64,000 bases of DNA from assembly GCF_000143415.4 (NCBI RefSeq), contig NW_003314365.1, forward strand, positions 265,991 to 329,990, written 5' to 3'. The number at the start of each line of letters is the position of its first letter. Within the stretch, counting starts at the first letter, position 1. The translations under genes and the position numbers were made by a program. Below, one piece after another: positions 1-11,416 of this stretch. Source of the stretch: Selaginella moellendorffii. Taxonomy: Eukaryota; Streptophyta; Lycopodiopsida; Selaginellales; Selaginellaceae. Below the pieces are notes generated by a model. The model did no database searches. It was not told the DNA's origin and worked only from the letters and a program-made list of their open reading frames with translations.

Positions 1-195
1 GGAGTCCGAGATGGACCCGAGATGGAGTCCGAGGTCGAGATCGAGACCGGGACCGAGACCAAGACTGAGACCGAGATGGAGATCCGGACCAAGACTGAGA
101 CCGAAGCCGAGGCCGAGACCGAAGCCGAGGCCGAGACCGAAGCCGAGGCCGAGTCCGAGTCCGAGTCCGAGTCCAAGTCCGAGTCCGAGTTCGAG
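1..195 (+). repeat. GAG-rich simple repeat
   Basis: This is a purine-rich tract of imperfect hexamers (gagaccgaagccgaggcc-like, then gagtcc). Two frames stay open and would encode acidic Glu/Thr/Ala/Ser or Arg/Pro repeats. I see no start context or domain that makes this a gene. It is probably a decayed microsatellite or part of a transposable element. Confidence 0.7.
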
Positions 196-209
196 TTTGT
201 GTCTGAGAG

Positions 210-273
210 GGTGAAAGCCCAAAGCGTTTGTCTCCCAGACTCTGGGGGGTTTGGTGAGCTCCAAAAGTATAGT
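210..273 (+). repeat. Direct repeat, copy 1
   Basis: This copy contains gtgaaagcccaaagcg at 211-226, then ggggggttt and a tatagta motif. The same order recurs at 1868-1940. The similarity is patchy outside the first 16 bases, so the pair may be old terminal repeats or an unrelated family hit. Confidence 0.4.
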
Positions 274-1867
274 AAGGGGGAGGACTGCAGTGGACCCAGT
301 TTGGCCAGGAAAGGCCAGTTTGGCCTAGGAAGGCTGTACCCAGTGTTGGGTGATGAGCTGCCCACTGGGAAGTCCAAAACTAGAGTGAATATGGACCGAC
401 AAACGGGGTAGCTTGGTAAAGTGTTCAAGAGCCGGCTCTAGTTCCCCCAGGAGATCGACTGGCCGATGCTCTCAGTCCAAGTGTGGGTGGCACTACCTAC
501 TTGGATACTTGGTGTGGCTCAACAGAACCTCGCTCTAAGCCCATGGCTAGAGCACCTAAAGGCGAAAGGTAGGGAGAGTACCCACGGGGCTTGTGTAGGG
601 CCACGGTGTTCTGAAATGTTGTCCCGAAGTCCCAAATGGGGGAAAGGAGGAGGAGCAATCCTCTAGTGTAGTGACTACGGATACAGTCACATAGTGATGA
701 AGTCCCAGAGGACAATGAGACTTAGTGGCTAGGCCTGCGGGCCTTGATTTAGTGGCAGTGTTGGCAAACATGGCCATGGACAAAAAAGGGACGTGGCAAG
801 AATTGACAAAGGGATGTTGGGGAAGGCTATTTCCCATGTCTATGGGCATCCTAAGGATGCTAAGGAGTGGATCTGGGATGACCACTCGTGGACGGACAGC
901 CCAGTCTTGGAGAGACGGGATTGTGATGCAAGTGGTATTGAACCACCAGTGCGGCAAAGGTGAATGGGCATGGCCTTAGCGTAATAGGCTGATATGTCAG
1001 TGGTACCTTTGGGTGTCAGTCTTGGGATTGGACACGTGGAGCACTTGGACCAAGTGCAAGGGTTGAGTGGCATAGATGCCATTCAAGGGACTAGCAAGTC
1101 CCAAGTCCTAAATTGGACTTAAGGAGGTTGTGAATGAGACTCTTCCAAGTGGTGAGAGGTGTGGTTAAGTGACTAAAGTAGAATGGAAAATTTAGTCGCT
1201 TACACTCACGCCGTGGCTTATCTCGGATGTCGGCCTCAATTTCAAAACATAAGCCCAGCTCCAGCATGACTACCTTCCTCCCCCCATCCTAGACTTATCT
1301 CAGCGCTTCTGGATCTGTCGCGAATGTGACTTCGAGTATTGAAAGGTACTTGTTAACCAGTCCTTACGGACACTCTTTCTTTACTGCCATGACGGTAGGA
1401 GGTCGGTACAGTTGGATCCCTTTAGTAGCCCCTCTTGTGCTAGTGGAGTTAACTGGGCATTTCGAGTGTACTTAGACTAGACAAGCATAAGGACGGAATT
1501 CCTACGTGCTATTAGATAAGCATACTTAGCCCAGTAAGGAATTCCCGTCTCATTTTGTCTTGCACTTGCTAGTGACAAGAACCGTTGCGTATTGAGACTA
1601 GTCCCTCAATATTGCTGGATGATAGTTTACCGTGTCTGCCAAACACCCTCGCTATCAAGCCCTTTGTGTTGGTCTCATGTTGGTCCCAAATGCTATTTAT
1701 TGAAGGTGTCTAGATTAGCTCATTTGGCATATCTACGAAATGTAGAGATCAGCCTGAACACAATGGTGTTCGTCCCGTGTCCAAATTCGCACTCTAAGGC
1801 CATTCCATATTTGGTAAGTTTCGGACTTGTCCTAAAGACTAACTCCTGGTACTAAGGGAAGCTTGGG

Positions 1868-1940
1868 GTGAAAGCCCAAAGCGTGTGTCCCTCAAGGGGG
1901 GCAGGGGGCTGTGGGGGGTTTCAAATATATAGTAGGGATA
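1868..1940 (+). repeat. Direct repeat, copy 2
   Basis: The 16-base core gtgaaagcccaaagcg is identical to that at 211-226. It is followed by ggggggttt and atatagtaggg in the same order. It is the partner of the repeat at 210-273. Confidence 0.4.
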
Positions 1941-2328
1941 GTGGTTGGAATGCATGTCTGACCACCTGAGACATTAGTTTGGCTCCCGCTAGGCTGTGTC
2001 GCTCCTTGTTTTGCGTCTGGCTTGGGTCTAAACTTAAGCTCCACGCTGCTCTAGTCGGTGGGGTACCCTCCTCCTCACATTAGGCCACCGGTATGCCAAA
2101 ATTGTGCTAGACTTCATCTGACACCATTTTGCGTGTAAGTGCTGGATACGGGGAGCTGGTGCTCGTGGGATTGTACCAGGCCCTCGTTTCGTAGCGCAAC
2201 GGGCTTGGAGTTCGGCTCCAAATTCATATGTGCTACAGGATCCCACAAACCCTGATTTTACATGAACCCTAATACTAAGTAAAAGAAAACATATTCTTTA
2301 AGGTTTTTTAAAAATATTCTTGGTGTTT

Positions 2329-2364
2329 AAATGCCGTATTATATGTGCGTTTTAAACGGCATTT
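2329..2364. repeat. 9-bp perfect inverted repeat (hairpin)
   Basis: aaatgccgt at 2329-2337 pairs with acggcattt at 2356-2364 across an 18-base loop, followed by a T-run. No gene flanks it, so its role is unknown. It may be a relic of a small inverted-repeat element. Confidence 0.55.
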
Positions 2365-3185
2365 TTTATTAATCGTACCCATTCGAATGCAAGTATGGGA
2401 GAGACATCATGGCCCTTAGATGATGAGACCACCACGACAAAAGCACGAACAATGACGATCCCCATTGATGAATCTTCACCATCGTCGTCTCGGCTTTGCA
2501 CCTCAGCTAGCTTGCCAGTGATCCCAGAGGCAGCAGTTCGGAATGAAGAGAACGTTCCAAAAGAGGAGGAGAGGACATGATTCCCTACATAGATGGTTTT
2601 CTCTAGGATTCAATCGAGCAGCTAGAAGTTGCAGCTCACTTATAATTCTCTCTCCAGATCGAGTAGTGACGAGGTGCATTTCCCATGGGGTTTTGGGGAG
2701 CTGGAGCTCACTTTAATCTAGCACTGTAATTAACAAAATGTTGAGCAAATTTGCAAAAGAAAAGTTTAATACCTTCAATTCATCTGCTGACCCAAGACCA
2801 TTTTGCTAGCGCACATGCCATTAGGCCTTAAAAATAATTTTGGTAAACAGAAAGAATTTTCTTACTAGGCATCTGTGAGCAGGTTAATTCCTTAAGCATA
2901 GCTTCCCCACCTGAAGGAAAGTAACTCGCCCTCATCTCCAAACAGACACAAGTGAGTTCCCTAGTGTGACTGGGACAGAAGGAAGACTAAGAAATCAGAA
3001 TCTCTATAGCTTCTCTCCACTGCAAATCTGCAAATCTGTGCCAACTCTCTCACCACATCAAAAACAGGGAAATCTTACACTAGGAATTGATTCATTTGCC
3101 TAGCTCAATTCATCAGTGCTAACATGTGCAATTGAACTACAATTCAGAGAGAGCCCAGACCACAAAAGCAAGATTGCATCATTGG

Positions 3186-3470
3186 CACACTCCCTCACCA
3201 GCCCTGCCTATGGTGCTGCTTATGCAGCCATGGGCAAAGCAGCCATGGAACCCTAGGAGTGCATGGTGTAACAGCTGTCACCATGCCCTCCCTCTTCCCT
3301 TCCTGGCCACATGTGCATGCTGGCCATTAGCCACCACAACATTGAGCCTATATTCCTGCAAACCATAGTTACCAGTCCTATCCCAGGCCTGGGATGGCTT
3401 TTGAGGCTGCCCTAGGCCTAAGATTGGATGGCTACTGAGTCTAGGCCCATTCTTTATATATATAAGAATA
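3186..3470 (+). repeat. Dispersed repeat, copy A
   Basis: This stretch matches the reverse complement of 11965-12306. Shared landmarks in the same order are cactccctcaccagccc, ctaggagtgcatggt, gctgtcacca-ccctc, gcttytgaggctgcccy and a gggcccattctt end next to TA-rich sequence. The spurious translations of both copies also align. It is probably a non-autonomous transposable element; its class is not clear. Confidence 0.65.
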
Positions 3471-4697
3471 TATTTTAGTATATTTGCAGTTTCATAGTAC
3501 AAAATAATTTATACTTATACATGCATGGCTTAATCTTTGAGACAAGCATATGACTCATATATAATGCACATGCTAGCTGGAAGTGTTGTGGGTGAAAGCC
3601 ATGGATTAAAGAAGACATGCATTGGTCCAAGAATCACATTGCACCTAGAATAGGAGAAATCTGCCCACTACTCCGGATCCATTCCCAATAACATGTACTC
3701 TTAGCATTGTTGAGCGATGATTGTGTTGAGAATTGGCACTATGCTCATGCCACACAAAGTTTAGAGTCATTTGGAATTGACACTTTTATGGCTGTTGCAT
3801 CACAGCCTGATGCTTCTACCTCTGGAATTGACCAGCGCTAAAATTACTCTAGAGCTCCTAAGATCAAGATTAAGAAAGAAAGTCATATGTTGATACTGAG
3901 CACAAATTTCCTTTTTTCTTGCAATTTAGTGTGACAATCAGGAAGAAGAAACTTTGTGCCAATTGTAGGTGTCAGTAGTTGGAATGCTAGGAGAAGGTGT
4001 CTTGATGGGCTGGCCACACAATCAATAATGACGGCTGCTGATTTAGCCTTGAACCACACCAAACTAACCTTTTGTGTGTTGTGGGTATTTAAGACATGTT
4101 CATTTGGGTTTGTGGATGCCATCGAGTTGCAAACCTGGAGCTAGAGCTAGCCTTCAATGTGGCCAAAACCATCAAAAAGTTTGCAATCCTTGTTCTTCTG
4201 TGAGAGAGAACAAGCCCAAGGTGAGTTCTCGAAGCCATAGCTTGCAAACCCCATCCACCTCTTATGGCCCAAGTGTCATTGTATTCTTCAAAACTTTGAC
4301 AAGCTTCCCTTTGAGCTCCTTGCCTTCTTCTCCACCCGCCAGGCTCTTGAAAGCAGCAGCATAGCTTGCATTGTTTGTTATACAATCACGTTCTTTCATC
4401 CTCTATCCTGTTCAGAGTATAGGAAATCTGGATTTGAGGAGTTTAGACAACAATAAAGTATGGTAAATGCATTAATATTTTATGATTACAGCTAACTTAT
4501 GGGGCATGATGCAGGAGTTGAGCAATAACCACAGTCACCACAATTTAGTTTTTTTGAAATGTTTAGCACCTTCACACACACTAAGTTATGGTTAAGACAT
4601 TCATGTTTGGTCAAGAGAATGTCTTTCAATTGTGGAGTTGATCAAATAGCAAACATAGCTAAACTCAGCAAACCTCTTAAAATAACATCAAATTTGC

Positions 4698-4762
4698 CAA
4701 CCACCCAACATTTGCTGGGCAATTGCTAATATCATATATATATTATCAAGTTTATATATATA

Positions 4763-4822
<60 letters not shown>

Positions 4823-4853
4823 ACTAGTATTTGCCCAGCATTATCAGTGGTGG
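4698..4853. repeat. MITE-like inverted-repeat element with TA core
   Basis: The left arm (ccaccca...tgctgggcaa, 4698-4722) and the reverse complement of the right arm (4830-4853) share ccacc and a perfect tgctgggcaa. The inner flanks (ctaatatcatata versus ctagtatcatata) also pair. The middle is a long TA tract. It could form a long foldback. A solo copy of the left arm lies at 12896-12919. Confidence 0.6.
4734..4820. repeat. (TA)n microsatellite
   Basis: A nearly pure TA dinucleotide run forms the centre of the inverted-repeat element at 4698-4853. Confidence 0.9.
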
Positions 4854-6024
4854 CCTAGCATATGTTGTGTAGTTAGCAAAATATTGTTTTATTTTTTAAT
4901 ATATTAAAAATTAAATTAGAATAGTATCAGAATAACAAATATTGTATTCCACTTTGATTGAAGGAATTATGTCTAGAAATTGCTAGATGAATAAAAAATC
5001 AATTCTTGTAAACTTGATAATATAAATATTTAGAATAAAATATATTCCTAGGTATAAGTAAGAATAAATATTCATTAACAAAAATATAATAGAAAAATTA
5101 TTCTTTAGAAACATGAATATATTTAAAGAAATACCTAATAAATAAAAAAGTAAAAACAATTTTTCTATTATTAAAAATATATTCTATATAAATTATATTT
5201 TTATTTCATATTTTAGGTCCCAACAAGTATGCTAACACTCAAACCCTTCTCAAAAGATCAAGGTCTGTCTATGGTGCACCCCACAAGGGGATCCCACAAA
5301 TTAATTTCTTTTTGTCTGTATAGGTTTAATACCCACTACAAGACATTAATTAATTAAATATTTTATTTAGAATATAAAATAATAAGTTTTCAGGAACATT
5401 AATATATTACTACTCAAATCCAATCAAGAAAATATTTATTTATAAATATAAATGTTATAAAAACTATAAATTCAAATCTTATATTCCATAGTATTATGTA
5501 CTACATTATCATAGTTTTGTTAATAATGAGTTATATTGTAAATAGATAAGGCTACATGTAAAAAAATAATATGTACTTTTATTTTTAAAGTTGTTTAATG
5601 TTTTTATATTAACACTTCAAACTTTAATCTACACATTCATAAAATTAAGTCAACCCACAATTGATATACCATTACCTATTGTTGAGTTTTATATATTTTA
5701 ATGATATTTAGACAAGCTATCTGTACAGAATATAATTTTCTTATTATATTTGTAAGTACTGTTAAAATTAAATTATAAAAGCTAATTTTGACCTAAGCTA
5801 TTCAAATATTATAATACTTTATAAAACAGAACAAGTTTAGGCAAAGTTGATTATTTTATTCATAAAGAATTAAAAATAAATTTATTCACATAAAAAATAT
5901 TTACTCAACAACTCATTAAACATAATTTAAATCTCTGCCAGTTTTGGATTTTGATTTGGTGATGCCACCAAAGACATACATAATCTATCAGCTCAACAAA
6001 ATGGGTTTTGGGATTGCAGATCAC

Positions 6025-6401
6025 TTAGTTCCATTCATTGGAGAGCAATGCACAAAAGACTACATTACAGACATTCACAAGGCCAGTTAGCAAAGTAGCA
6101 GCACCACTCTTTGTTGAAATTACATTGCCACTGTCCACTACAATCATAACTCTTACTTTTGAATACATCAGAAAGGCCACACATTCAGAAATCGTTGAAA
6201 GGCTGGCCATGGTGGGGAATTCTTGCACAAGGCTCCATAACAAAGTTGCTTCCGGATTCTCGTAAAGCCTTAGAGCATCAATGAAAATCATGCGGCAGCC
6301 TTCCTAAGAAAGGTATCTCACAGTCGCATGGTGGACTTTCCAATGCCAGCTGGTCCAATTATAAATTGAAATCCATACATATGGGTTGCCTTGCCTCTCA
6401 T
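6025..6401 (-). pseudogene. P-loop NTPase fragment, possibly GPN-loop GTPase
   Basis: On the minus strand an ATG at 6401 opens a frame with YGFQFIIGPAGIGKST; the GPAGIGKST P-loop lies at 6357-6331. The position and flanks resemble the N-terminus of GPN3-type GTPases (similar order: aromatic, hydrophobic, I-G-P-A-G-S-G-K-S-T). A stop codon follows within four residues. A shifted frame continues with a VDS-containing hydrophobic stretch down to about 6025. No intact product is possible. The P-loop is clear but the GPN assignment is tentative; another P-loop family is possible. Confidence 0.35.
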
Positions 6402-6439
6402 CGCGACTTAGAAATTACACCCTCTTCCCACGGTACTTC

Positions 6440-6655
6440 TGGGCACCTGCAGATGAAATAAATCAGCCTTCCTCACCCATATGATGGAAGGGATCGAGCA
6501 CAAGTCAATCTTAAGGATCCTAGTGCAAAAATCCAGAAAAAAATCACTTTTTATCTTCTGTGCTAGAACTCTTCTCTTACTTTAGAGGCAAGGATTGTGG
6601 CATCTTGTTCCAAGAAGAGAGTCATGTGGCTCATGAGATTGAAGCATCTAGTGAG
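6440..6655 (-). pseudogene. GH28 (polygalacturonase-like) pseudogene, downstream part
   Basis: On the minus strand, starting at the 3' side of the target duplication, the frame reads LTRCFNLMSHMTLFLEQDA. This matches the GH28 stretch W-L-T-G-S-F-N-L-T-S-H-x-T-L-F-L-E-x-D-A. It is followed by a GTAAGA donor site near 6588. A second exon near 6513-6460 reads D-P-x-D-stop-L-V-L-D-P-F-H-H-M-G, which corresponds to the conserved DP-x-DWPL-x-DPLPSYG of plant GH28 proteins, with the Trp codon changed to TGA and a one-base frameshift. The upstream part of the same gene lies at 11529-11697. Such enzymes would act on cell-wall pectin; this copy is dead. Confidence 0.75.
6651..6655. repeat. Target-site duplication, left copy (GTGAG)
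   Basis: GTGAG directly precedes the TG of the 5' LTR and is identical to 11529-11533 directly after the CA of the 3' LTR. A 5-bp duplication is typical for Ty3/Gypsy integration. Confidence 0.9.
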
Positions 6656-6767
6656 TGACACAAACCATGGGAATATTCTAAGAATATTCCATAGCCTGTG
6701 GGATTTAAGGCCGTAACGCCTTAAAGGTTGGGAGGTTGGCTTAGGGTTTGCGCTCTTGTTCGTTTCA
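6656..6767 (+). repeat. 5' LTR (112 bp)
   Basis: It starts with tgacacaaacca and ends gttcgtttca. Inside are two short palindromes, ggaatattc/gaatattcc and ttaaggc/gccttaa. It differs from the 3' LTR at 11 positions, all of them transitions, as expected from decay of methylated cytosines. Confidence 0.93.
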
Positions 6768-6768
6768 T

Positions 6769-6780
6769 TGGTATTGGAGC
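6769..6780 (+). other. Primer-binding site
   Basis: TGGTATTGGAGC begins one base after the 5' LTR. It matches the plant initiator-Met tRNA primer site TGGTATCAGAGC at 10 of 12 positions, both differences being transitions. Confidence 0.8.
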
Positions 6781-6999
6781 AGCACGTTCTTTTGGGGATG
6801 GTAGGTGAGGAAGACATTGATCAATCTCATGTTTGAATCAATCTCATGTTTGTGATTACCATTGGTACATCAAGCATGCCAAGGATTATGGTATCGTGGA
6901 ATGGGAAATTATCACCCGGATGTTTGTGATAGTCAAGAGGTGCATTCTTGGTTGGAATTGTGAGAAAGTTGTTAGTCTCACAATCTTTGTGAGGATAAG

Positions 7000-7677
7000 G
7001 TGAAGATAGATTTCTTTGTGACGAAGCTTACGGGCCATGCTTCTTCGTGGTGGAAGAACTACATCAAAGCTAATCCGACGCCGACTTCTTGGACTGATTT
7101 AACGAAGGTTTTCCGTTTTTCATTTGTCAAGAAGTTTGAAGAGGTTGATCTCGTGAACCAGCTATTAGAGATCCAGCAAGGGACTTTGTCTTTGGATGCG
7201 TATGCCCGCAAGTTTTGTTATCTTTTCCTTAGTCTCACGGGCACCTATAATGAGCTGCTAAAGGTGCAATGTTTCATCAAAGGATTGAGCTCAATGGATG
7301 TGCAGCAGAAGGTTAAGAAGGATTTTCCAGCAACATTGACTGATGCTATCACTAAGGCTTAGATCTTTTCGCCCAAACCGTCAGTCAACTTGGTCAACGC
7401 TGGTCCAAAGGATGGTCTTCAGGGTGGTCAACGTGATGACCAACCCACCAATACTTCATCTTCAGGGAAGAAACAGCTGTTGTTTCGTCGTAGCTCGAAG
7501 AGTGGAGATGGCAATGAGGCAAAAAGACATTGGTTAAACCAGCGAGAGAAAGACAAGGTGGAGGGCAATTGTTTTCGTTGTCACAAGGCTGAACATCATG
7601 GCAAGGATTGTCCTTTTGTGAAGGGATCAAAGAATGCTAAGGTGAATGTGGTGGAATCCATCATGGATACAACTTAG
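7000..7677 (+). pseudogene. Gypsy gag fragment with zinc knuckle
   Basis: The stretch contains the retrotransposon gag core (HASSWWKNYIKANPTP... with LDAYARKFCYL) followed by a stop at 7360-7362. In the next segment there is a CX2CX4HX4C zinc knuckle (C-F-R-C ... H-G-K-D-C, about 7570-7611), then a stop at 7675-7677. The start of gag upstream is obscured by stops and a small tandem duplication around 6818-6850. Gag would form the virus-like particle; this copy cannot make an intact one. Confidence 0.85.
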
Positions 7678-7686
7678 GCATCTGCT

Positions 7687-10600
7687 GTGGTGGCTCTTCC
7701 ACACCCTGTGGCAAAAATTCAAGAATCTAAGTCTCGAGTTCGTATAAACTCTGTAGAGATTAATGGTTCTATGCACAATCAACTTGTGAAGGCCAAGGGG
7801 AACATTCAAGGACATGCTGTTAGTATTCTTTTCGATCCAGGTGCTACACACAACTTTTTGAGCTCCAAGGTGGTGAAGAAACTTGGTCTGCCTATGGAAA
7901 AGAGTTCAGTAATCTATGAGGTGGTTATGGCAGATGGACATAGCACTCATGTTTACAGTGAATGGGCTCCGAGTGTTCCTTTGACGGTACAGGGGATTCT
8001 CGACCATCCTTCGTTCCAGGTTATGGATCTTGGTCGCACATATGTTATTTTTGGGAAGGAATGGTTTTATGACAAGAAGCCAGGGATCCATTGGGAGTGT
8101 AATGTTCTGTGTATCGAAGTTAGTGGCACTATAAAAGAGATTGTCGGGACAAACAATAGTGATACTCCATTGATTAACGCTTTGGAGTTGGTAACATGCT
8201 CGCATGAGATAGCTAGGTCTTTTGTGTTGTACCTGTTTCTTTCTAATTTGATCATGTTTGATTTGGAGTACATTTGCGGGCATGAGGCACAGGTGGATTC
8301 CATTCAGGAGGAGTTTCGTGACGTATTTCCGGATGAGTTACCTAATGGTTTGCCTCCAGAACGTGGAATTTAGCATGAGATTGATTTGGTTCCTGGAGCT
8401 ACTCCTTTTCAGCGACAACCGACTCGTACTAGTCCTGTTGAAGATGAGGAGATTAATAGGCAACTTGCTAAATACCTTCAAAAAGTGTGGTTACGGATCA
8501 ACAAGTCTCCTTGGGCTGCTCCAGTGGTGATGGTCAAAAAGAAAGATGGTACATGGCGTCTTTGTGTGAACTACAAGGGATTGAATGATAGAATAGTCAA
8601 GAATATGTTCCCGATCCCTCGTATCAATGATTTTCTCGATCATCTTTGTAGTGATATTTTTCGAAGATTGATTTGAGGCAAGGATATCATCAGATTTGTG
8701 TCAAGCCAGAGGATGTTCCGAAAATTGCATTTCAGACAAGGACAAGTCACTATGAGTTTTTAATGATGCCATTTGGTTTGACAAATGCTCTTACAACTTT
8801 TCAGAGATTGATGAATCAAGTTCTACAACCTTACTTGGGAAAGTTTGCAATTGATTATTTTGATGATATCCTGGTATTCAGCTCTTCCGTGAAGGAATAT
8901 GAGATGCATGTGCAAAGTGTTTTACAACTTTTGAGGGACAACAAGCTCTACTCGAAGTTATCCAAGTGCGAGTTTTTTTTAGAGGAGATTGGATATCTCG
9001 GGCATTTGATTTCAGTACATGGAGTGAGAGTTGATCCCGCAAAGATTCAGGCTGTGGTTGATTGGCCTATACCTTTGACAGTACATGATCTCCGTAGTTT
9101 CCTTGGTATGGTTGGAGTTTTTCGACGATTTGTGAAGGACTTTTCAGGGATAGCAGCCCCTTTAATTGATCTTCTCCAGAACACGTCAAAATATGCTACT
9201 ATTCATAGTTGGGATGAGAAGTGTGAAATTGCCTTTCAACATTTGAAGCAATGTTATATCTCTGCTCTGGTGTTGAAGATTTTTGATCCTGAAAAGCCTC
9301 TTGTGGTCAAGACAGATGCTAGTGACATTGCTATTGGAGCCGTATTGCTTCAAGGTGGGCATCCTCTTGCGTACATGAGCCATAAGTTTGATGCCACACA
9401 GCAGAATTGGCCTACTCAAGACAAGGAGTTGTATGCTGTGATTGCTGCTGTGAAGGAATGGCAACATTATCTATATGGATCGAACTTCCATGTGGATTTA
9501 GACCATCAGTCTCTCCAATATTTCAGTCGACAAAAGGATCTTCGAGGCCACCTTGCTCGTTGGCAAGAGTTCCTGCAAGAAATGTCTGTTAAGATCCGGT
9601 ACAAACATGGAGGTGACAATAAGGTGGCTGATGCATTATCCAGGATGGTAAATTCTATCTCGTTCGTGAAGCTATCCAGCGATCTCTTGGATGAGCTTAA
9701 GGAGTTTGCTGACTTCGACTCATTTATCATTGATATTCGCGCGAAGGTTTTGTTGAGGGATGCCTCTACGGATTTGAAGGGTGACAAGTTCACGTCATTC
9801 GAAATACGAGATGGAATTCTAATGAAGAAGGGACGTGTAATGGTTCCTCGTGTTGACAAACGCATCAAATGGATTTTGGTTGAGTGTCATGATGTGCCAA
9901 GTGCTGGGCATCCGAGGGTATTGAGAACGTATATGTTGGTGAAGAGGCATTTCTTTTGGCCTGGGATGAAGTCAGATGTTGAGAAGTACGTACGTGGTTG
10001 TTTGACCTGCCAGGCGGTCAAAGTTGATCATCAGAATCTCGCTGGCCTCTATCATCCTTTACGTGTACCCGAAAATAAGTGGGATAGCATCTCAATGGAC
10101 TTTATCACTGGTTTGCCCAAAACCTTTCGAGGAAATGATGCTATTTGGGTTATTGTGGATCGTTTGACGAAGATGGCTCACTTCTTCCCTGTGAAGACAA
10201 CAATAAAAGCTTTTGAACTTGCTCAAATGTTTGTAGACCGGTTATTCAGTCTCTATGGTTTGCCGGGTGACATTGTGAGTGATTGGGATCCTAAGATCAC
10301 GTCCAAGTTTTGGCAAACGATCTTTGAGAAACTAGAGACTAAACTGAGCATGAGTAGTGGTGAGCATCCACAATCTGATAGGCAAACAGAGCGCATGAAT
10401 CAGCTATTAGAAGATATGCTACGATCTTTTGTGGGAAACTTGACTCGATAGGGAGTATGGGAGAAATACTTGCCTTTGCTTCAGTTTGCTCACAATAGCG
10501 CTCATCAATCAGCTATTGGCATGTCTCCCTTTATGGTGATGTATGGCTATGAGCCTAGGTCTCCTGTGAGTTTGAATTTGGCTTTGGTTCGGGTTCCTCA

Positions 10601-11168
10601 TGCTTATGATTTCCTGGAGAATATGCAAGACAAGCTTGAGTTGGCAAAAGTGAACATGAGGCAAGCTCAAGAGCGAGACAAAAGATTGGCTGATGAATAT
10701 TGTCGTCATCAAGAGTACAAAGTTGGTGACAAGATTTTCCTTAAGCTGTTAAATGCACAATGGTCTCTGAAAGGAGGTGGCAGTGCTAAGTTGTCTCCAC
10801 GGTATTGTGGGCCTTGGACAATTTTACAGCATGTGGGGGATATTGTGTACACTTTGGACTTGCCAGTTAGTTTGAATATTCATCCAATGTTCTATATGAA
10901 CAAGCTTAAAGCGTGTTTGCACTCTGCTCATATTGTGGATCAGTCCATCATCCAGGTTCTAGAGATTGATGTAGAGAAGGCTGGTCCGGCCAATATTCTT
11001 GCTCAAAGATTGGTGAAAACACGCCGGAAAACAACTAGGGAGTTGTTAGTTTAGTGGAATGGTTATTCCATGGACGAAGCTATATGGGAAACTAAGGATG
11101 ACGTGAAGAGAGTGTTTCCGAGTTTTGGTTATGACTTGGATGACATTCCTGAGGAAGGGGAGAATTGA
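7687..11168 (+). pseudogene. Gypsy pol (protease, RT, RNase H, integrase, chromodomain), broken
   Basis: Domains in order: aspartic protease with FDPGATHNFLSS (active Asp kept, usual Ser replaced by Pro) near 7830; reverse transcriptase from about 8500 with a YFDDILVFS active site near 8855 (usual second residue Val/Ile); RNase H with KTDASD and DKELYA around 9310-9430; integrase zinc finger (H-H-C-C) around 9890-10015; integrase core with MDFITGLP, SDWDP (usual SDRDP) and DRQTER (usual DGQTER) to about 10400; and a chromodomain near 11010-11130. Stops lie at 8371, 10449 and 11052, and a one-base frameshift near 8660. No functional polyprotein is encoded. Confidence 0.92.
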
Positions 11169-11402
11169 GTTCTATACCCGTATTGCTATATGATTTGAGC
11201 CATTTGTTCTATTCTCATTCTCTTGTTTTCCATGACTGTATTGTCATGTGAGAAAGCCGTATTGCTTTCTTTCTTTTGTGGCCGTTTGTCGTGACGTTGG
11301 TGTTGCCATTTGCACATCTTTTCTCCATGGCTGTATTGCCTTGGACTCCCTTCATGTGAGGCTTGTTTAGCTTCTTGAGGCTGCCGTATGTGGCTAGGTC
11401 AT

Positions 11403-11416
11403 GAGGGAAGGGAGAA
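11403..11416 (+). other. Polypurine tract
   Basis: gagggaagggagaa is purely purine and abuts the 3' LTR, as expected for the plus-strand primer of an LTR retrotransposon. Confidence 0.85.

Larger units (their letters stand above)
196..2250. other. Non-coding, repeat-derived stretch
   Basis: Open frames here are short, overlap on both strands and show no recognisable domain. A 16-bp sequence (gtgaaagcccaaagcg) followed by similar G-rich sequence and a tatagta motif occurs at about 210-273 and again at about 1868-1940. This suggests the direct repeats of an old, degenerate element. On the minus strand near 2117-2126 there is a TGGTGTCAGA that resembles an initiator-Met primer-binding site, but no retroelement coding sequence is visible around it. 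Confidence 0.4.
2365..6024. other. AT-rich intergenic region with repeats
   Basis: I see no supportable gene here. It contains a dispersed repeat near 3186-3470, an inverted-repeat element at 4698-4853 and, from about 4860 to 5990, a block that is almost entirely A and T. Short open frames at 2395-2580 and 3883-4385 show no family resemblance. Confidence 0.6.

Noticed and set aside
22-411. Acidic 129-residue open frame at the window start
   Set aside because: Its length comes from the simple repeat; no domain, and another frame is equally open.
2192-2220. tRNA/SINE-like A box (tagcgcaacgg) with a nearby gttcg motif
   Set aside because: The A box fits, but the B-box-like sequence is only about ten bases away and mismatched; no cloverleaf can be drawn.
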